From Coleofasciculus sp937127375 (GTDB lineage: Bacteria; Cyanobacteriota; Cyanobacteriia; Cyanobacteriales; Coleofasciculaceae): a stretch of 64,000 nucleotides of DNA. Shown here one piece after another: positions 1 to 8,205 of this stretch (position 1 is its first letter; each line of letters starts with the position of its first letter). Made by a program: the position numbers and the translations under genes. Where the stretch lies: the NCBI GenBank assembly GCA_040218875.1, contig JAVJQP010000116.1. One strand, written 5' to 3'. Below the pieces are notes generated by a model. That model was given only the letters and a program-made list of their open reading frames with translations. It did no database searches and was not told the DNA's origin.

Positions 1-706
1 CGGGTAGGTCAAAGGGAAGTCGCTCACATTCGGCTAAGGCGGCAATCCAAAAAATCAAAAAGCCAACGGGTTGACGCCAAATATTCCAGCCTAAGATGCC
101 ATAACCGGATTGCTGTTCCACAATATCGATGGTACTTAGGCTATTGGACATCATCACCACTGCCAATACCGCCAGCGCCAGGGGAATTTCGTAACTAATC
201 GACTGTGCCGCTGCTCTTAACCCCCCAAGTAGGGAATACTTGTTGTTGGAGGCATACCCTGACATCAGCAAACCAATAGGCTGAATACTCGACAGGGCAA
301 TCCAGAGAAATATCCCCAGTCCTACGTTAGTAATAATCAGGTTCTGTCCAAAGGGGACAATCAGGTACGACAAAAAGACGGGGATGACGACGAGTATGGG
401 TCCGAGAGTAAATAGCCATCGATCTGCTTTGGCAGGGACGATATCTTCCTTAAACACCAACTTGAGACCATCGGCGACGGCTTGCAGAACACCCAGAGGT
501 CCAGCATATTCCGGACCAATCCGCTGTTGAGCCGCAGCAGAAATTTTTCGTTCCAGCCAGACTATGACAAGGACACCCACGGTTGCACCGATAATCATCA
601 GGAACATCGGCAGGGGCATCCACATCGCCTTGGCAGCACCACTGGGGATGCCAAAATCTTTAAGCGATTCAATAAAACTTCCTTGAAGGTCAATTCCTGC
701 GTTCAT
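1..706 (-). CDS. ndhA: NAD(P)H-quinone oxidoreductase subunit 1 (NdhA), C-terminus outside the window
   Basis: The minus strand reads an uninterrupted protein from ATG at 706 beginning MNAGIDLQGSFIESLKDFG and running off the window start. It shows the NdhA/NuoH signatures: an early membrane helix followed by WLERKISA, then RIGPEYAGPLG and LQAVADGLKL, KEDIVPAKAD, and later a helix with ASNNKYSLLGGLR. This is the membrane subunit of the cyanobacterial NDH-1 complex, in the thylakoid membrane, at the plastoquinone-binding end of the hydrophobic arm. About 235 of roughly 370 residues are present. In many cyanobacteria ndhA lies near gltA, as here. No frameshift is seen. The missing end is due to the window edge. 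Confidence 0.95.
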   Translation of the reverse strand, partial: MNAGIDLQGSFIESLKDFGIPSGAAKAMWMPLPMFLMIIGATVGVLVIVWLERKISAAAQQRIGPEYAGPLGVLQAVADGLKLVFKEDIVPAKADRWLFTLGPILVVIPVFLSYLIVPFGQNLIITNVGLGIFLWIALSSIQPIGLLMSGYASNNKYSLLGGLRAAAQSISYEIPLALAVLAVVMMSNSLSTIDIVEQQSGYGILGWNIWRQPVGFLIFWIAALAECERLPFDLP

Positions 707-1146
707 CTTGGCAGCTACGTGATATTTACTGAGGTAATTTGACACTTACTGTATCAAATTATGCTATCGGTTTGATTTGTGAAGTTTTTTTGACAGCCTC
801 ACTGCCTAGTATATCGTTCGACGTGATCCCCTTAGCCAAGACAAGCGAGAATTTAAGTTGATTGCAGCGAATAGGCGATAACAATTAAATTAGATCCTTA
901 CTGAACCCTGATCGCGAAGCAACGATGGTACAATCCCCCAGCGAAATGGAAACCCTATCTCTTGAACTCCCTCGTGCGATCGCACTGCACGTCAGACCCG
1001 AACAGTGTAGTGTTATTCGCCAACCCTAAGTAGGGGTAAAGGTAGCGAAGATACGGTGTTTATCTGTCAAGCAAGTGTAGGTAATACGGAACAGATTCCT
1101 CGTTCTCAGGTCAGTAAGACAATCGCACTATGAGGCTAAGTCAACT
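707..1146. other. intergenic, presumed ndhA promoter region
   Basis: No credible gene is seen. It lies between the divergent ndhA start and the small ORF at 1147, so the ndhA promoter should be here. A HIP1-centred palindrome around GTGCGATCGCACTGCAC occurs near 972-988. No convincing operator was recognised. Confidence 0.5.
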
Positions 1147-1458
1147 ATGCTAGATCTTCTGGCTGTATCGGTAGTAACCATCGCTACTTCTGCTGACACC
1201 CCAGTGAAAACACAGCCGCCTCATGTGAACGCTACCACTTCAATTGATATTGTCGATCCAGGATTTTTTGCGCCATACCCTCCAATCTCTCATCCTGTTG
1301 CTACATGCCCCCCTGGTGAATTTGCTTCAGCCTTTTCAGATGTGTATCCCACCGATTGGGCTTATCAAGCAGTAAGTCAGCTGGCTAGTACGCCAACTCA
1401 ATGTTTTGATTTACCGAATAAAGAATCTGGCGAATTTCCTAGAGACTGGGCATTTTGA
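1147..1458 (+). CDS. small protein with one S-layer-homology-like motif
   Basis: This is a 103-residue ORF. It opens with a hydrophobic stretch (LLAVSVVTIATSA) that could be a signal peptide, then a Pro/Thr-rich linker. Residues near 64-78 read FSDVYPTDWAYQAVS, close to the SLH consensus FSDVxxxHWAYxAI used by cyanobacterial surface proteins. Only one partial SLH repeat is present, and the C-terminus (FPRDWAF) stops inside what would be the rest of the motif. It may be a degenerate end of a larger SLH protein or a small exported protein. No clear ribosome-binding site was seen, and its status as a real gene is uncertain. Confidence 0.4.
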   Translation: MLDLLAVSVVTIATSADTPVKTQPPHVNATTSIDIVDPGFFAPYPPISHPVATCPPGEFASAFSDVYPTDWAYQAVSQLASTPTQCFDLPNKESGEFPRDWAF

Positions 1459-1508
1459 AGCGGAAGTTCCCCCCGTTCAAATGTACTAAAATAGCCAAAA
1501 GGCTTAAA

Positions 1509-1715
1509 CTGAAGGGGTGTCAAGCTTTTGATCTGCTTGTCACCCCTTCAGCACGAAGACTTAGGAGAAGCCTTTGACTCCTCCACAGGGTTTAAACTAC
1601 CCAATGACACCAACCGTTCCCCTGATGCATTCGGGGTGAGGCGGGAACCTGAGGTGTCGGCTGAGGGTGTACTCCCTAGATTTGTTCTCCATCTCAGGCG
1701 AGTGTGGCGGTGACA
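1509..1715 (+). ncRNA. candidate structured RNA region with several stem-loops
   Basis: Four helices can be drawn by eye. (1) 1509-1524 pairs with 1536-1551 (CTGAAGGGGTGTCAAG), 15 of 16 pairs, with an 11-nt loop. (2) AGGAG pairs with CTCCT near 1562-1581. (3) A nested pair occurs near 1606-1657: GACACC with GGTGTC enclosing GTTCCC with GGGAAC, with a CCCC/GGGG hairpin inside. (4) CCTGAG pairs with CTCAGG downstream. The 61-residue ORF across it is unlike any protein I know. It could be a riboswitch-like or orphan ncRNA, or the end of a lost mobile element. No known class was matched with confidence. Confidence 0.4.
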
Positions 1716-1919
1716 ACAGGCAAGTGACGGCTTAATTTCTGCGATCGCCTTCTATGGTCTTCATCATTATTTTTGATGATTGTTGCTTCTCCCACTGCTT
1801 CTAGACGTAGCCAGCTAAGTCTTTATAGTGTTCCCCTTGCTCAATTGGGGCAAACAAGGCATCTTAGAAGACAATATAAAAAATATTAAATTTTTAGTGT
1901 TTCACTCCAAAGGGTGGTT

Positions 1920-2699
1920 ATGACCAAAGAAAATCTTCTGGAATTAGCGAAACAGGGTAATGATGCAGCGATTCTCTCGGTGATGAATTATGTGCTACAA
2001 GATCGCAATATTACCGCCCAAGCTGCACTCAAAGGGAATTGCCTGTTGTTACTCCTGAAAGCCGTTCAAGTCCCTGACCAAAAGTTATCGGTGACAATTG
2101 TCCGCAAACTGATGGCACACTTACGAGTCCCATCGATCGCCTCTGTGCAAATGTATGGTAAACAGGTTGGACAACCCGCCCCCTCTTGGATGGAAGTCAT
2201 CGATTTGCGGGATGAGATAGAACCCTTGAAACCCAAAACTAACGTTTTCAAGGTATTGGCTCAATGGGGGGCAAAACCCCTGATGTTCCTAGCGTTGATT
2301 CCTTTAGGGGCGATCAGTATTTATGCTTATTTATCACTGCCCCTGGGAAAATCGATTGTACCTGTACAAGCTGAGTCAATATCCTTCAGTGTCAAGGAAA
2401 TAGAATTGTCTGACATAGAACCCTTAGATAAGTCCCCCGATCCGTCTCTCTCCTCTGCAGTGAATCAAACTCAACCCTTTCAGAACGCGGTAAATCAAGC
2501 CATGTATGCGGCGACATTGACTCAATCGGCGCAAACCCCAAAAGAATGGGACATCGTGGTGAGTCATTGGCAAGACGCGATCGCACTCATGGATATTGTA
2601 CCTCTGTCCCATCCTCAACATAGCCTTGCCCAGCAAAAAATAGCCGAGTATCAAGAGAATCTCAATTATGCCCAGAAAAATTCAACCATTAGTCAGTAG
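1920..2699 (+). CDS. cyanobacterial conserved membrane-anchored protein, function unknown
   Basis: A 259-residue protein. The N-terminal ~85 residues (ENLLELAKQGNDAAIL... then ITAQAALKGNCL and SIASVQMYGKQ) match a domain I recognise as recurrent in cyanobacterial hypothetical proteins. One membrane helix follows near residues 118-140 (PLMFLALIPLGAISIYAYL), then a low-complexity linker and a short C-terminal helical segment (AATLTQSAQTPKEWDIVVSHWQDAI). A GTG at 1914 is an alternative start, but AAAGGG at 1909-1914 is well placed for ATG 1920. It lies 6 bases upstream of the Ycf66 gene and may be co-transcribed with it. No enzymatic motif is visible. Confidence 0.75.
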   Translation: MTKENLLELAKQGNDAAILSVMNYVLQDRNITAQAALKGNCLLLLLKAVQVPDQKLSVTIVRKLMAHLRVPSIASVQMYGKQVGQPAPSWMEVIDLRDEIEPLKPKTNVFKVLAQWGAKPLMFLALIPLGAISIYAYLSLPLGKSIVPVQAESISFSVKEIELSDIEPLDKSPDPSLSSAVNQTQPFQNAVNQAMYAATLTQSAQTPKEWDIVVSHWQDAIALMDIVPLSHPQHSLAQQKIAEYQENLNYAQKNSTISQ

Positions 2700-2705
2700 T
2701 AAATT

Positions 2706-3026
2706 ATGGTTAATTTCGGTTTGAACTCGGCAACACTTTTAGGACTTCTGGACATATTTTTATCTATAGCCTACTTAGCTATATCTGTTGCTCTACCCAT
2801 CGCTAGGAGAAGAGATATCGGGGTTACGGGAATAGTTCTTTATATCATTCAAGCAATCATTGCCCCTTTGTTTCTGCTAATGACGGGTTTTATTCTCTTT
2901 TTCCAAGGATGGCGACTTGACCCTATATTGCAGTTTAGCTATGTTTTATTGAATTTCCTGGTTATTTATCTGGGAGTGAAAGATATCATCCTCTTCCGTT
3001 TACTGTCTCCACCAAATCATCGCTAG
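2706..3026 (+). CDS. ycf66: Ycf66 family membrane protein
   Basis: A 106-residue protein starting MVNFGLNSATLLG and containing GFILFFQGWRLDPILQF, the hallmark of the Ycf66 family found in cyanobacteria and some plastids. Three hydrophobic segments are visible (about residues 10-30, 40-65 and 75-95). Its function is not established. Family members are usually longer with a charged C-terminal tail, so this is a short version. It follows the preceding gene by 6 bases and converges on gltA. Confidence 0.85.
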   Translation: MVNFGLNSATLLGLLDIFLSIAYLAISVALPIARRRDIGVTGIVLYIIQAIIAPLFLLMTGFILFFQGWRLDPILQFSYVLLNFLVIYLGVKDIILFRLLSPPNHR

Positions 3027-3083
3027 TAACAAGTGATCGCCCCTCCTTTCACTTTAGTTTTTGGGAGAAGCGATCGACCGGTT

Positions 3084-4241
3084 TTACACTAAGGGGATTT
3101 GTGATGTCCGTTCCTGGATGGGAACGTAAGAGACACCGTGATTGCCAGTATAAATCTGGGTAGGTCGGAAAATCCGATTTTCTCCGAGCTGTTCCTTCCA
3201 GTGCGCCAGCCAACCCGCTACCCGTGCGATCGCGAATATAGGGGTAAACAAGTCGGTGGGAATACCCAGTTTTCGATAAACCAAACCGGAATAGAAATCT
3301 ACATTCGCGTAAATCCCTTTATGTCCCAGTTTTTCCTCAACCGCCTGTTCTAACTCCAAGGCAATTTCGTAGTATTTATCGGAACCAAACTTATCAAACA
3401 ATTGTTCGGCTAAATGCTGGAGAATCGTGGCGCGTGGATCTTTAACCTTATAGACGCGGTGACCAAATCCCATGATTTTTGCCTTGCGCTGTAAGCAATC
3501 CTCTAGATAGGGACGCACATTTTCCACCGAACCAATTTCTTCGAGCATGGAAATCACTTCTTCATTCGCCCCCCCATGCAAGGGACCAGCAAGGGTACCG
3601 ACAGCTGATGCGATCACCCCATAGGGGTCAGTTAGCGTCGAAGCCGTTACCATGGCTGAGAACGTAGACGCATTGATGGTATGTTCAGCATGGAGGGTTA
3701 AGCAAACATCAAAGACGTGAGCCTCTAGGGGATCGGGTTCTTGCTCGGTGAGCATATACAGAAAATTAGCGGAATAGTCTAAATCATCGTTTGGCTTCAC
3801 CGGGTCATTCCCCTTCCGCATCAGCTTAAATGCGGCTACCATTGTCGGGATTTTCGCCAACAGGCGCACAACGGCTTCCCGGATATAATTGGGATTTGGC
3901 AGAGCGCGTTTTGAGTAAAAAAGCCCCAATGCTGCTGCAGAGGCTTGCAGTGCATCCATCGGATGTCCGGTTTCTGGGAAACATTTCATCATGTCCCGAA
4001 TCCGATATTTAATCCGTCGATGGTAACGAATTTCCGTCTCAAACTTTTCTAGCTCGTCCTTGGTTGGTAGCTCACCCCATATCAGAAGATAGGCGGTTTC
4101 TAGGAACGTGCTTTTTGTAGCGAGTTCTTCAATCCGAATACCTCGATACTCTAATATTCCCTGTTTTCCATCAACATAGCTGATACTGGATTGGGCAGCG
4201 GGAATGCCTTCTAAACCTGGTTTATACTCGCAGACAGTCAT
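3084..4241 (-). CDS. gltA: citrate synthase
   Basis: This 385-residue enzyme condenses oxaloacetate and acetyl-CoA to citrate in the cytosol, feeding 2-oxoglutarate synthesis. The active-site segments of the citrate synthase family are present: GPLHGGANEEV, GFGHRVYKVKDPRA and ANVDFYSG, which hold the catalytic His, His and Asp. The N-terminus (PGLEGIPAAQSSISYVDG) is typical of the short bacterial/cyanobacterial type, and the length is normal. The start ATG is at 4241. sixA lies 93 bases upstream on the same strand. Nearby ndhA is a common neighbour in cyanobacteria. Confidence 0.97.
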   Translation of the reverse strand: MTVCEYKPGLEGIPAAQSSISYVDGKQGILEYRGIRIEELATKSTFLETAYLLIWGELPTKDELEKFETEIRYHRRIKYRIRDMMKCFPETGHPMDALQASAAALGLFYSKRALPNPNYIREAVVRLLAKIPTMVAAFKLMRKGNDPVKPNDDLDYSANFLYMLTEQEPDPLEAHVFDVCLTLHAEHTINASTFSAMVTASTLTDPYGVIASAVGTLAGPLHGGANEEVISMLEEIGSVENVRPYLEDCLQRKAKIMGFGHRVYKVKDPRATILQHLAEQLFDKFGSDKYYEIALELEQAVEEKLGHKGIYANVDFYSGLVYRKLGIPTDLFTPIFAIARVAGWLAHWKEQLGENRIFRPTQIYTGNHGVSYVPIQERTSQIPLV

Positions 4242-4334
4242 AGAACTACTAAATACGTTTGAAGTGTTCTCAGGCTAACTTACCAGAAACTGGGGAATTA
4301 GTAGTGTGTGTTACAAAATTTCTTAAAGATCAGA

Positions 4335-4838
4335 TTAGATCAGCCATTTTGGTGACGTTAGTAAAAATAGCTCACTTCGTCCAAGGGGGACTCCCGTTTC
4401 TTTCAGGTTTAACCCGATCACGCCCGCTTTCTTGAGGACAAGTTTTTCCTGTGCTTCTCCCCAAACCAACAATTCTGCCCAATTGCCTAAATCCGGTTGA
4501 TGACCGATTAACGCTAAACAGCTTTCCCTGTTTCGGTTTTGACGCCATTCCTGTAGCCAGTTAACCCAGGTATGGATATCCCCATCAGGCGCAAGGCTGG
4601 GAAATTCGTCGAGTTGCTCACTTAAACCTACGTCTTGCAGAATCGCGGCGGTTTCTCGCGCTCGGACTAAGGGACTGGTTAATATAGGGTCAAACTGCAA
4701 ACCGCGATCGCGCAGTTGCTTGGCGACTTTGGTGGTTCTTTTGCGTCCTTTGCGGGTTAGGGGGCGATCTTCATCGTTGGGATAGTCTTCGCGATCGGCA
4801 GCGATGCCATGACGGATTAAGTACAGTTTTATTGTCAT
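4335..4838 (-). CDS. sixA: phosphohistidine phosphatase SixA family
   Basis: A 167-residue histidine-phosphatase fold protein. The catalytic RHG is at residues 9-11 (LYLIRHGIA), followed by DRPLTRKGRKRT, LTSPLVRARETA and the second catalytic His in LIGHQPDLG. SixA removes phosphate from histidine, for example on phosphorelay Hpt domains. That substrate is known for the E. coli enzyme and only inferred here. It is transcribed toward gltA and may form a unit with it. Confidence 0.9.
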   Translation of the reverse strand: MTIKLYLIRHGIAADREDYPNDEDRPLTRKGRKRTTKVAKQLRDRGLQFDPILTSPLVRARETAAILQDVGLSEQLDEFPSLAPDGDIHTWVNWLQEWRQNRNRESCLALIGHQPDLGNWAELLVWGEAQEKLVLKKAGVIGLNLKETGVPLGRSELFLLTSPKWLI

Positions 4839-4861
4839 CTGTTTTTTTGACTCTTCTGTAC

Positions 4862-5046
4862 CTATAGTGTTTTCAGATGATTCGCGTACAGCACAAGCAC
4901 TGAAAGCCTTACTGGAAAAGGGTTAATTGTTTTCATCTCAAATGCAAACGCTATAGTATTTTTATTTGATTCGTGTACAGCCAAAGCACTGAAAGCCTTA
5001 CTGGGCAAGGTTTGCTTGTTTACATCTCAAATAAAAATGCTATAGC
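4862..5046. repeat. two tandem ~95-bp elements with inverted-repeat ends
   Basis: Copy 1 is about 4862-4956 and copy 2 about 4950-5046, sharing the CTATAG between them. The interior CACTGAAAGCCTTACTGG is common to both. Copy 2 has 20-bp terminal inverted repeats, 4950-4969 and 5027-5046, with 19 of 20 positions pairing. Copy 1 has weaker arms. This resembles a small non-autonomous MITE-like element. A 64-residue ORF starting inside it at 4973 is not considered a gene. Confidence 0.75.
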
Positions 5047-5174
5047 ACAGGCTCAGGACAATGGTCTGAAAAACTGCTCAAATGCCAATGCAGAGGTGGT
5101 TTCAGTTGAGTCCGTCAATGAGGCTATTTTCATAAGGCAAGTTTCCGGCTCAGTTGAATTAGTCTAAACTCCAG

Positions 5175-5918
5175 TTACTTACGAATAATATGTAAACGAG
5201 ACTTGCGAATGAATTCATAACGGCTCTGTTTATCGCTAAAGTAGTCATCCACTGCCTTGCGGCAACCTGACCACCCATAATAATCATCAATTACTAGAAC
5301 ACCTTCCTGTTCTAGGTAGGGTTCGATACGCTGCAAGCAAGTCATCACTGAGTTGTACCAATCACCGTCTATGTGAGCTAATGCTACAGGTTGATTGACG
5401 TGTAATACATTTTCAAAAAGTCCCTTGACTAGATAAACCTTATTTTCGTCAACAGGAACACCGTATTTTCTAAAATTTTCGTTCACTTTCTCAAAAAGAT
5501 TCTCTTCATACCCATAATATTTGTTACCGCCGAACCCTTTAGCTTGACCACTTCTTATTACTTCATACCGCTTATGACAATCCTCGCCATCTTTTTCTGA
5601 AGGTGGAGGAATCATTTCAAACGCATCATAAACATAAAAAGGACGTGCCTTAGACTTAGCTTTTGCCATGACTATAGCTGAACCACCTAATGCACATCCA
5701 GCTTCAATTATAATACCATTTCTCTTATTGTTCTTTTCTAATTGCTTTACCTGCGTGAATAAATCATTGAGAGCGGTAATATCAAGAAAGGTTAATAAGT
5801 TTTTACGGACTGAACGATTAACCGAGGGAGAGAATGGTTCAATGAATATTTTTGTAGTAATTTTCTTAGGAAATCTCCTGATTATTTTTCGAGAATATTT
5901 ATGGATTTGAATAGACAT
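5175..5918 (-). CDS. TylF/MycF-like class I SAM-dependent methyltransferase
   Basis: A 247-residue protein. Residues about 70-85 read IIIEAGCALGGSAIVMA, a glycine-rich SAM-binding loop, followed by PFYVYDAFEMIPPPS. The C-terminal half has ALAHIDGDWYNSVMTCL and GVLVIDDYYGWSGCRKAVDDY, the metal-binding Asp pattern of macrocin O-methyltransferase-like (TylF) proteins. It probably O-methylates a sugar or small metabolite, but no substrate can be read from the context. It lies 61 bases downstream of the DHH phosphoesterase on the same strand. Its base composition looks more AT-rich than its neighbours, so transfer is possible. Confidence 0.8.
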   Translation of the reverse strand: MSIQIHKYSRKIIRRFPKKITTKIFIEPFSPSVNRSVRKNLLTFLDITALNDLFTQVKQLEKNNKRNGIIIEAGCALGGSAIVMAKAKSKARPFYVYDAFEMIPPPSEKDGEDCHKRYEVIRSGQAKGFGGNKYYGYEENLFEKVNENFRKYGVPVDENKVYLVKGLFENVLHVNQPVALAHIDGDWYNSVMTCLQRIEPYLEQEGVLVIDDYYGWSGCRKAVDDYFSDKQSRYEFIRKSRLHIIRK

Positions 5919-5979
5919 TTTGCTAGCTCCTGTGTTTTAATGATCTGTATTCTGACATTCTACATGACAATATCATAGA

Positions 5980-7251
5980 TTAATCGGCATGAATCACATT
6001 ATCTTTGGGATTAACTAAGCGCCAGAGTTTTTGCTTGATTTGAATATCAAAGACTTCCCATTTAAGCTTGGTGAATTCGGTATTGTCATTAAAGCCACCT
6101 AAGAAACCAATGGGGATTTCAAAGCCACCGGCGGTCATGCGCCCGCCACCAAAGAATCGTCCTTGATTGTCTTGACCAAAGGCTTCTTTAATAAATTCGT
6201 CGGGATCAAGGGTGATTTTACTGGTTCTCAAGGAACCAATCACGACTTCGACTTCTTCGTCTTCGTTGTGAACAATCCCATAAACCACCGCCGTGTGGAC
6301 ATTTTCTTCAGTCACCAAAAAGTCAGCGGCTTGAGGAATTGCATCCCGGTCATCGTACCGTAAATAGCCTACCCCCGCCATCGAAAAATTATTCTGAACA
6401 ATGCGGTTTTTCAGCGATCGCTCAATCACATCCATGACTCGTCGCGATCGCGCGGTTTGCAGGACAGCATTGAGTAACTGTACGTCATAGAAACGACTCA
6501 AGTACGCCGCCGCTAGGAAATCCTCTTCCGTCGCCCGCATCAAGCGATCGGTATCGGCACGTAGACCGTGCATTAGTGCTGTAGCACACTTAACATGGGT
6601 ACTAATGCTACTATCAAGCTTGAGTAACCCGGTTTGTAGGTATTGACTGAGGATAGTGGCAGTCGCCCTTGTCTGAGGTCGCAAATCGGTAAATTCTGCC
6701 TCCAGATTATCCTGAGGGTTGTGATGGTCAATCAGGACGACAATGGGGACACCTGCTTTTTTGACAAAGGGCATTAATTGGGTTGTGGTTCCCTGATTAT
6801 CCACCAGCACACAACCTTGATACACGGAGAAATCCCGATCCTTCAATGTCTGAATTCCCCAGCGCTTAGCAGGTAAGTTTGTCAACTTGACCAAGGCAAT
6901 GTTTTCCTGATGAGACAAAGTTCCTGCATATACAATGTCACATTGAATATTGTACTGTTGGGCAATTAACTGGTAAGCCCAAGCACTCGATAGAGCATCA
7001 GGATCAGGGAAATCTTGAATGACAATAAGCTGGCGTTCTGAACTGTGACGATCTAAAACCTGTTGCAGTTCTCCTATTTTGGCTTGGGATGCATCAAAAC
7101 GCCGCCGACGTTCACCGGTATTGTTACTGCGGTTCTTGGGATTTTTTGGGGAAGTTTTCTGTTGGTGTGAAGCCGCCGCACTCCCATCCGAAGGTGATGC
7201 TTTAGGGGGGAGAGCGTTATTATTGACAGATTTAAGTGAGTTGGATTCCAT
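5980..7251 (-). CDS. DHH-family phosphoesterase (NrnA/oligoribonuclease-like)
   Basis: About 423 residues from ATG 7251 (a TTG at 7260 is an alternative). The first ~60 residues are low-complexity and basic. The DHH domain follows, with VIQDFPDPDALSSAWA, CVLVDNQG and the diagnostic VLIDHHNPQD, and a DHHA1-type C-terminal part ends near FGGGRMTAGGFEIPIGFLGG. DHH/DHHA1 proteins degrade nano-RNA, pAp or cyclic dinucleotide products with Mn2+. The precise substrate cannot be read here. Given the cyclase genes nearby, a role in second-messenger turnover is possible but purely speculative. Confidence 0.85.
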   Translation of the reverse strand: MESNSLKSVNNNALPPKASPSDGSAAASHQQKTSPKNPKNRSNNTGERRRRFDASQAKIGELQQVLDRHSSERQLIVIQDFPDPDALSSAWAYQLIAQQYNIQCDIVYAGTLSHQENIALVKLTNLPAKRWGIQTLKDRDFSVYQGCVLVDNQGTTTQLMPFVKKAGVPIVVLIDHHNPQDNLEAEFTDLRPQTRATATILSQYLQTGLLKLDSSISTHVKCATALMHGLRADTDRLMRATEEDFLAAAYLSRFYDVQLLNAVLQTARSRRVMDVIERSLKNRIVQNNFSMAGVGYLRYDDRDAIPQAADFLVTEENVHTAVVYGIVHNEDEEVEVVIGSLRTSKITLDPDEFIKEAFGQDNQGRFFGGGRMTAGGFEIPIGFLGGFNDNTEFTKLKWEVFDIQIKQKLWRLVNPKDNVIHAD

Positions 7252-7465
7252 CGCGGACAAGGTATTCAGCCATCATAGTTTTACACCAATCGCCCCTGGA
7301 ATAGGGGCTGGTGATTGCATGGGCATTGGAACCCACTCTTATATTGTGTAATATATCCCTTGTTCAGTTACGCAAGAATAAGCTCATAAGAGCATATAGT
7401 ACCAGATCAGCTATCTGTTATTAACCTTATAGCCCAATATCTTAAATTCAATTTTTTCAGGGATC

Positions 7466-7963
7466 TTAAACACCAATCACATACTTTCGCCACTCCTGAT
7501 GGACTCCACCTTTAACCTGTTTAGCCACCTCAAAGTGCAAACTGCTATAGGGTCTGCGGGGTTGATGTCGCAACATCATGTTGGCTTCCTTCGGGGTTCG
7601 GCTCCCTTTTTTGACATTACACCGTACACAGGCGGTGACAATGTTTTCCCAAGAATCTCCCCCGTGTCGAGAACGCGGAATCACATGATCGAGGGTTAAA
7701 TCATCACCCGTGTATCCACAGTATTGACAAGAATGACTATCACGGTAGAGGATATTGCGGCGGGTTAAGGGAATTTCTTTGTAAGGAACCCGAACGTAAT
7801 GGCGCAAGCGAATAACTGTGGGAAGCGGTAACTCTGGATAGACATATTTGCCGTTATGTTCAATCTGTTCCGCTTTGCCTTTGAGCATCAAAACAACCGC
7901 TCGTCGCCAATTGGTGACATTGAGCGGTTCGTAGGAGGCGTTTAACACCAGAACCTTGCTCAT
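7466..7963 (-). CDS. HNH endonuclease family protein
   Basis: A 165-residue protein of the HNH type widespread in cyanobacteria. The N-terminal VLVLNASYEPLNVTNWRRAV is typical. Zinc-binding cysteines are CQYCGYTG and ACVRCNVKKGS, and the catalytic HNH core is LTLDHVIPRSRHGG...WENIV. Length and motifs are intact. The biological role is unknown. Many genomes carry one copy outside any obvious mobile element. Confidence 0.9.
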   Translation of the reverse strand: MSKVLVLNASYEPLNVTNWRRAVVLMLKGKAEQIEHNGKYVYPELPLPTVIRLRHYVRVPYKEIPLTRRNILYRDSHSCQYCGYTGDDLTLDHVIPRSRHGGDSWENIVTACVRCNVKKGSRTPKEANMMLRHQPRRPYSSLHFEVAKQVKGGVHQEWRKYVIGV

Positions 7964-8144
7964 TAGGAGATCGAAATAAAGTGAATATTATTCCAGATAT
8001 TAGCACAGGTTGATGGAGCTGGGTCATATTTTCATGATCACTTATCAAAGCGAAACATCAGCGCGATCGCGGATTTGTCATTCTCCAACGCCGAAATTTT
8101 TTCGCCTAGCTTGCGGGTTCAGTCTAAGATTTAAGTTAGGTGTA

Positions 8145-8200
8145 TCCTATATCTAGTGTTTTCCGTTTTGATCTTAATCATTTCAACACTAAATATAGGA
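8145..8200. repeat. inverted repeat, 16-bp arms
   Basis: 8145-8160 (TCCTATATCTAGTGTT) pairs with 8185-8200 at 15 of 16 positions, around a 24-nt loop. It ends 5 bases past the cyclase stop codon, so it may act as a transcription stop for that gene, but there is no T-run. A small palindromic insertion is the alternative. Confidence 0.7.
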
Positions 8201-8205
8201 TCGGT

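Noticed and set aside
482..742. 86-residue ORF
   Set aside because: Antisense shadow of ndhA.
1528..1713. 61-residue ORF
   Set aside because: Lies over the strongly folded segment; composition is unlike a protein and no ribosome-binding site is seen.
4973..5167. 64-residue ORF
   Set aside because: Starts inside the inverted-repeat element and has no recognisable protein features.
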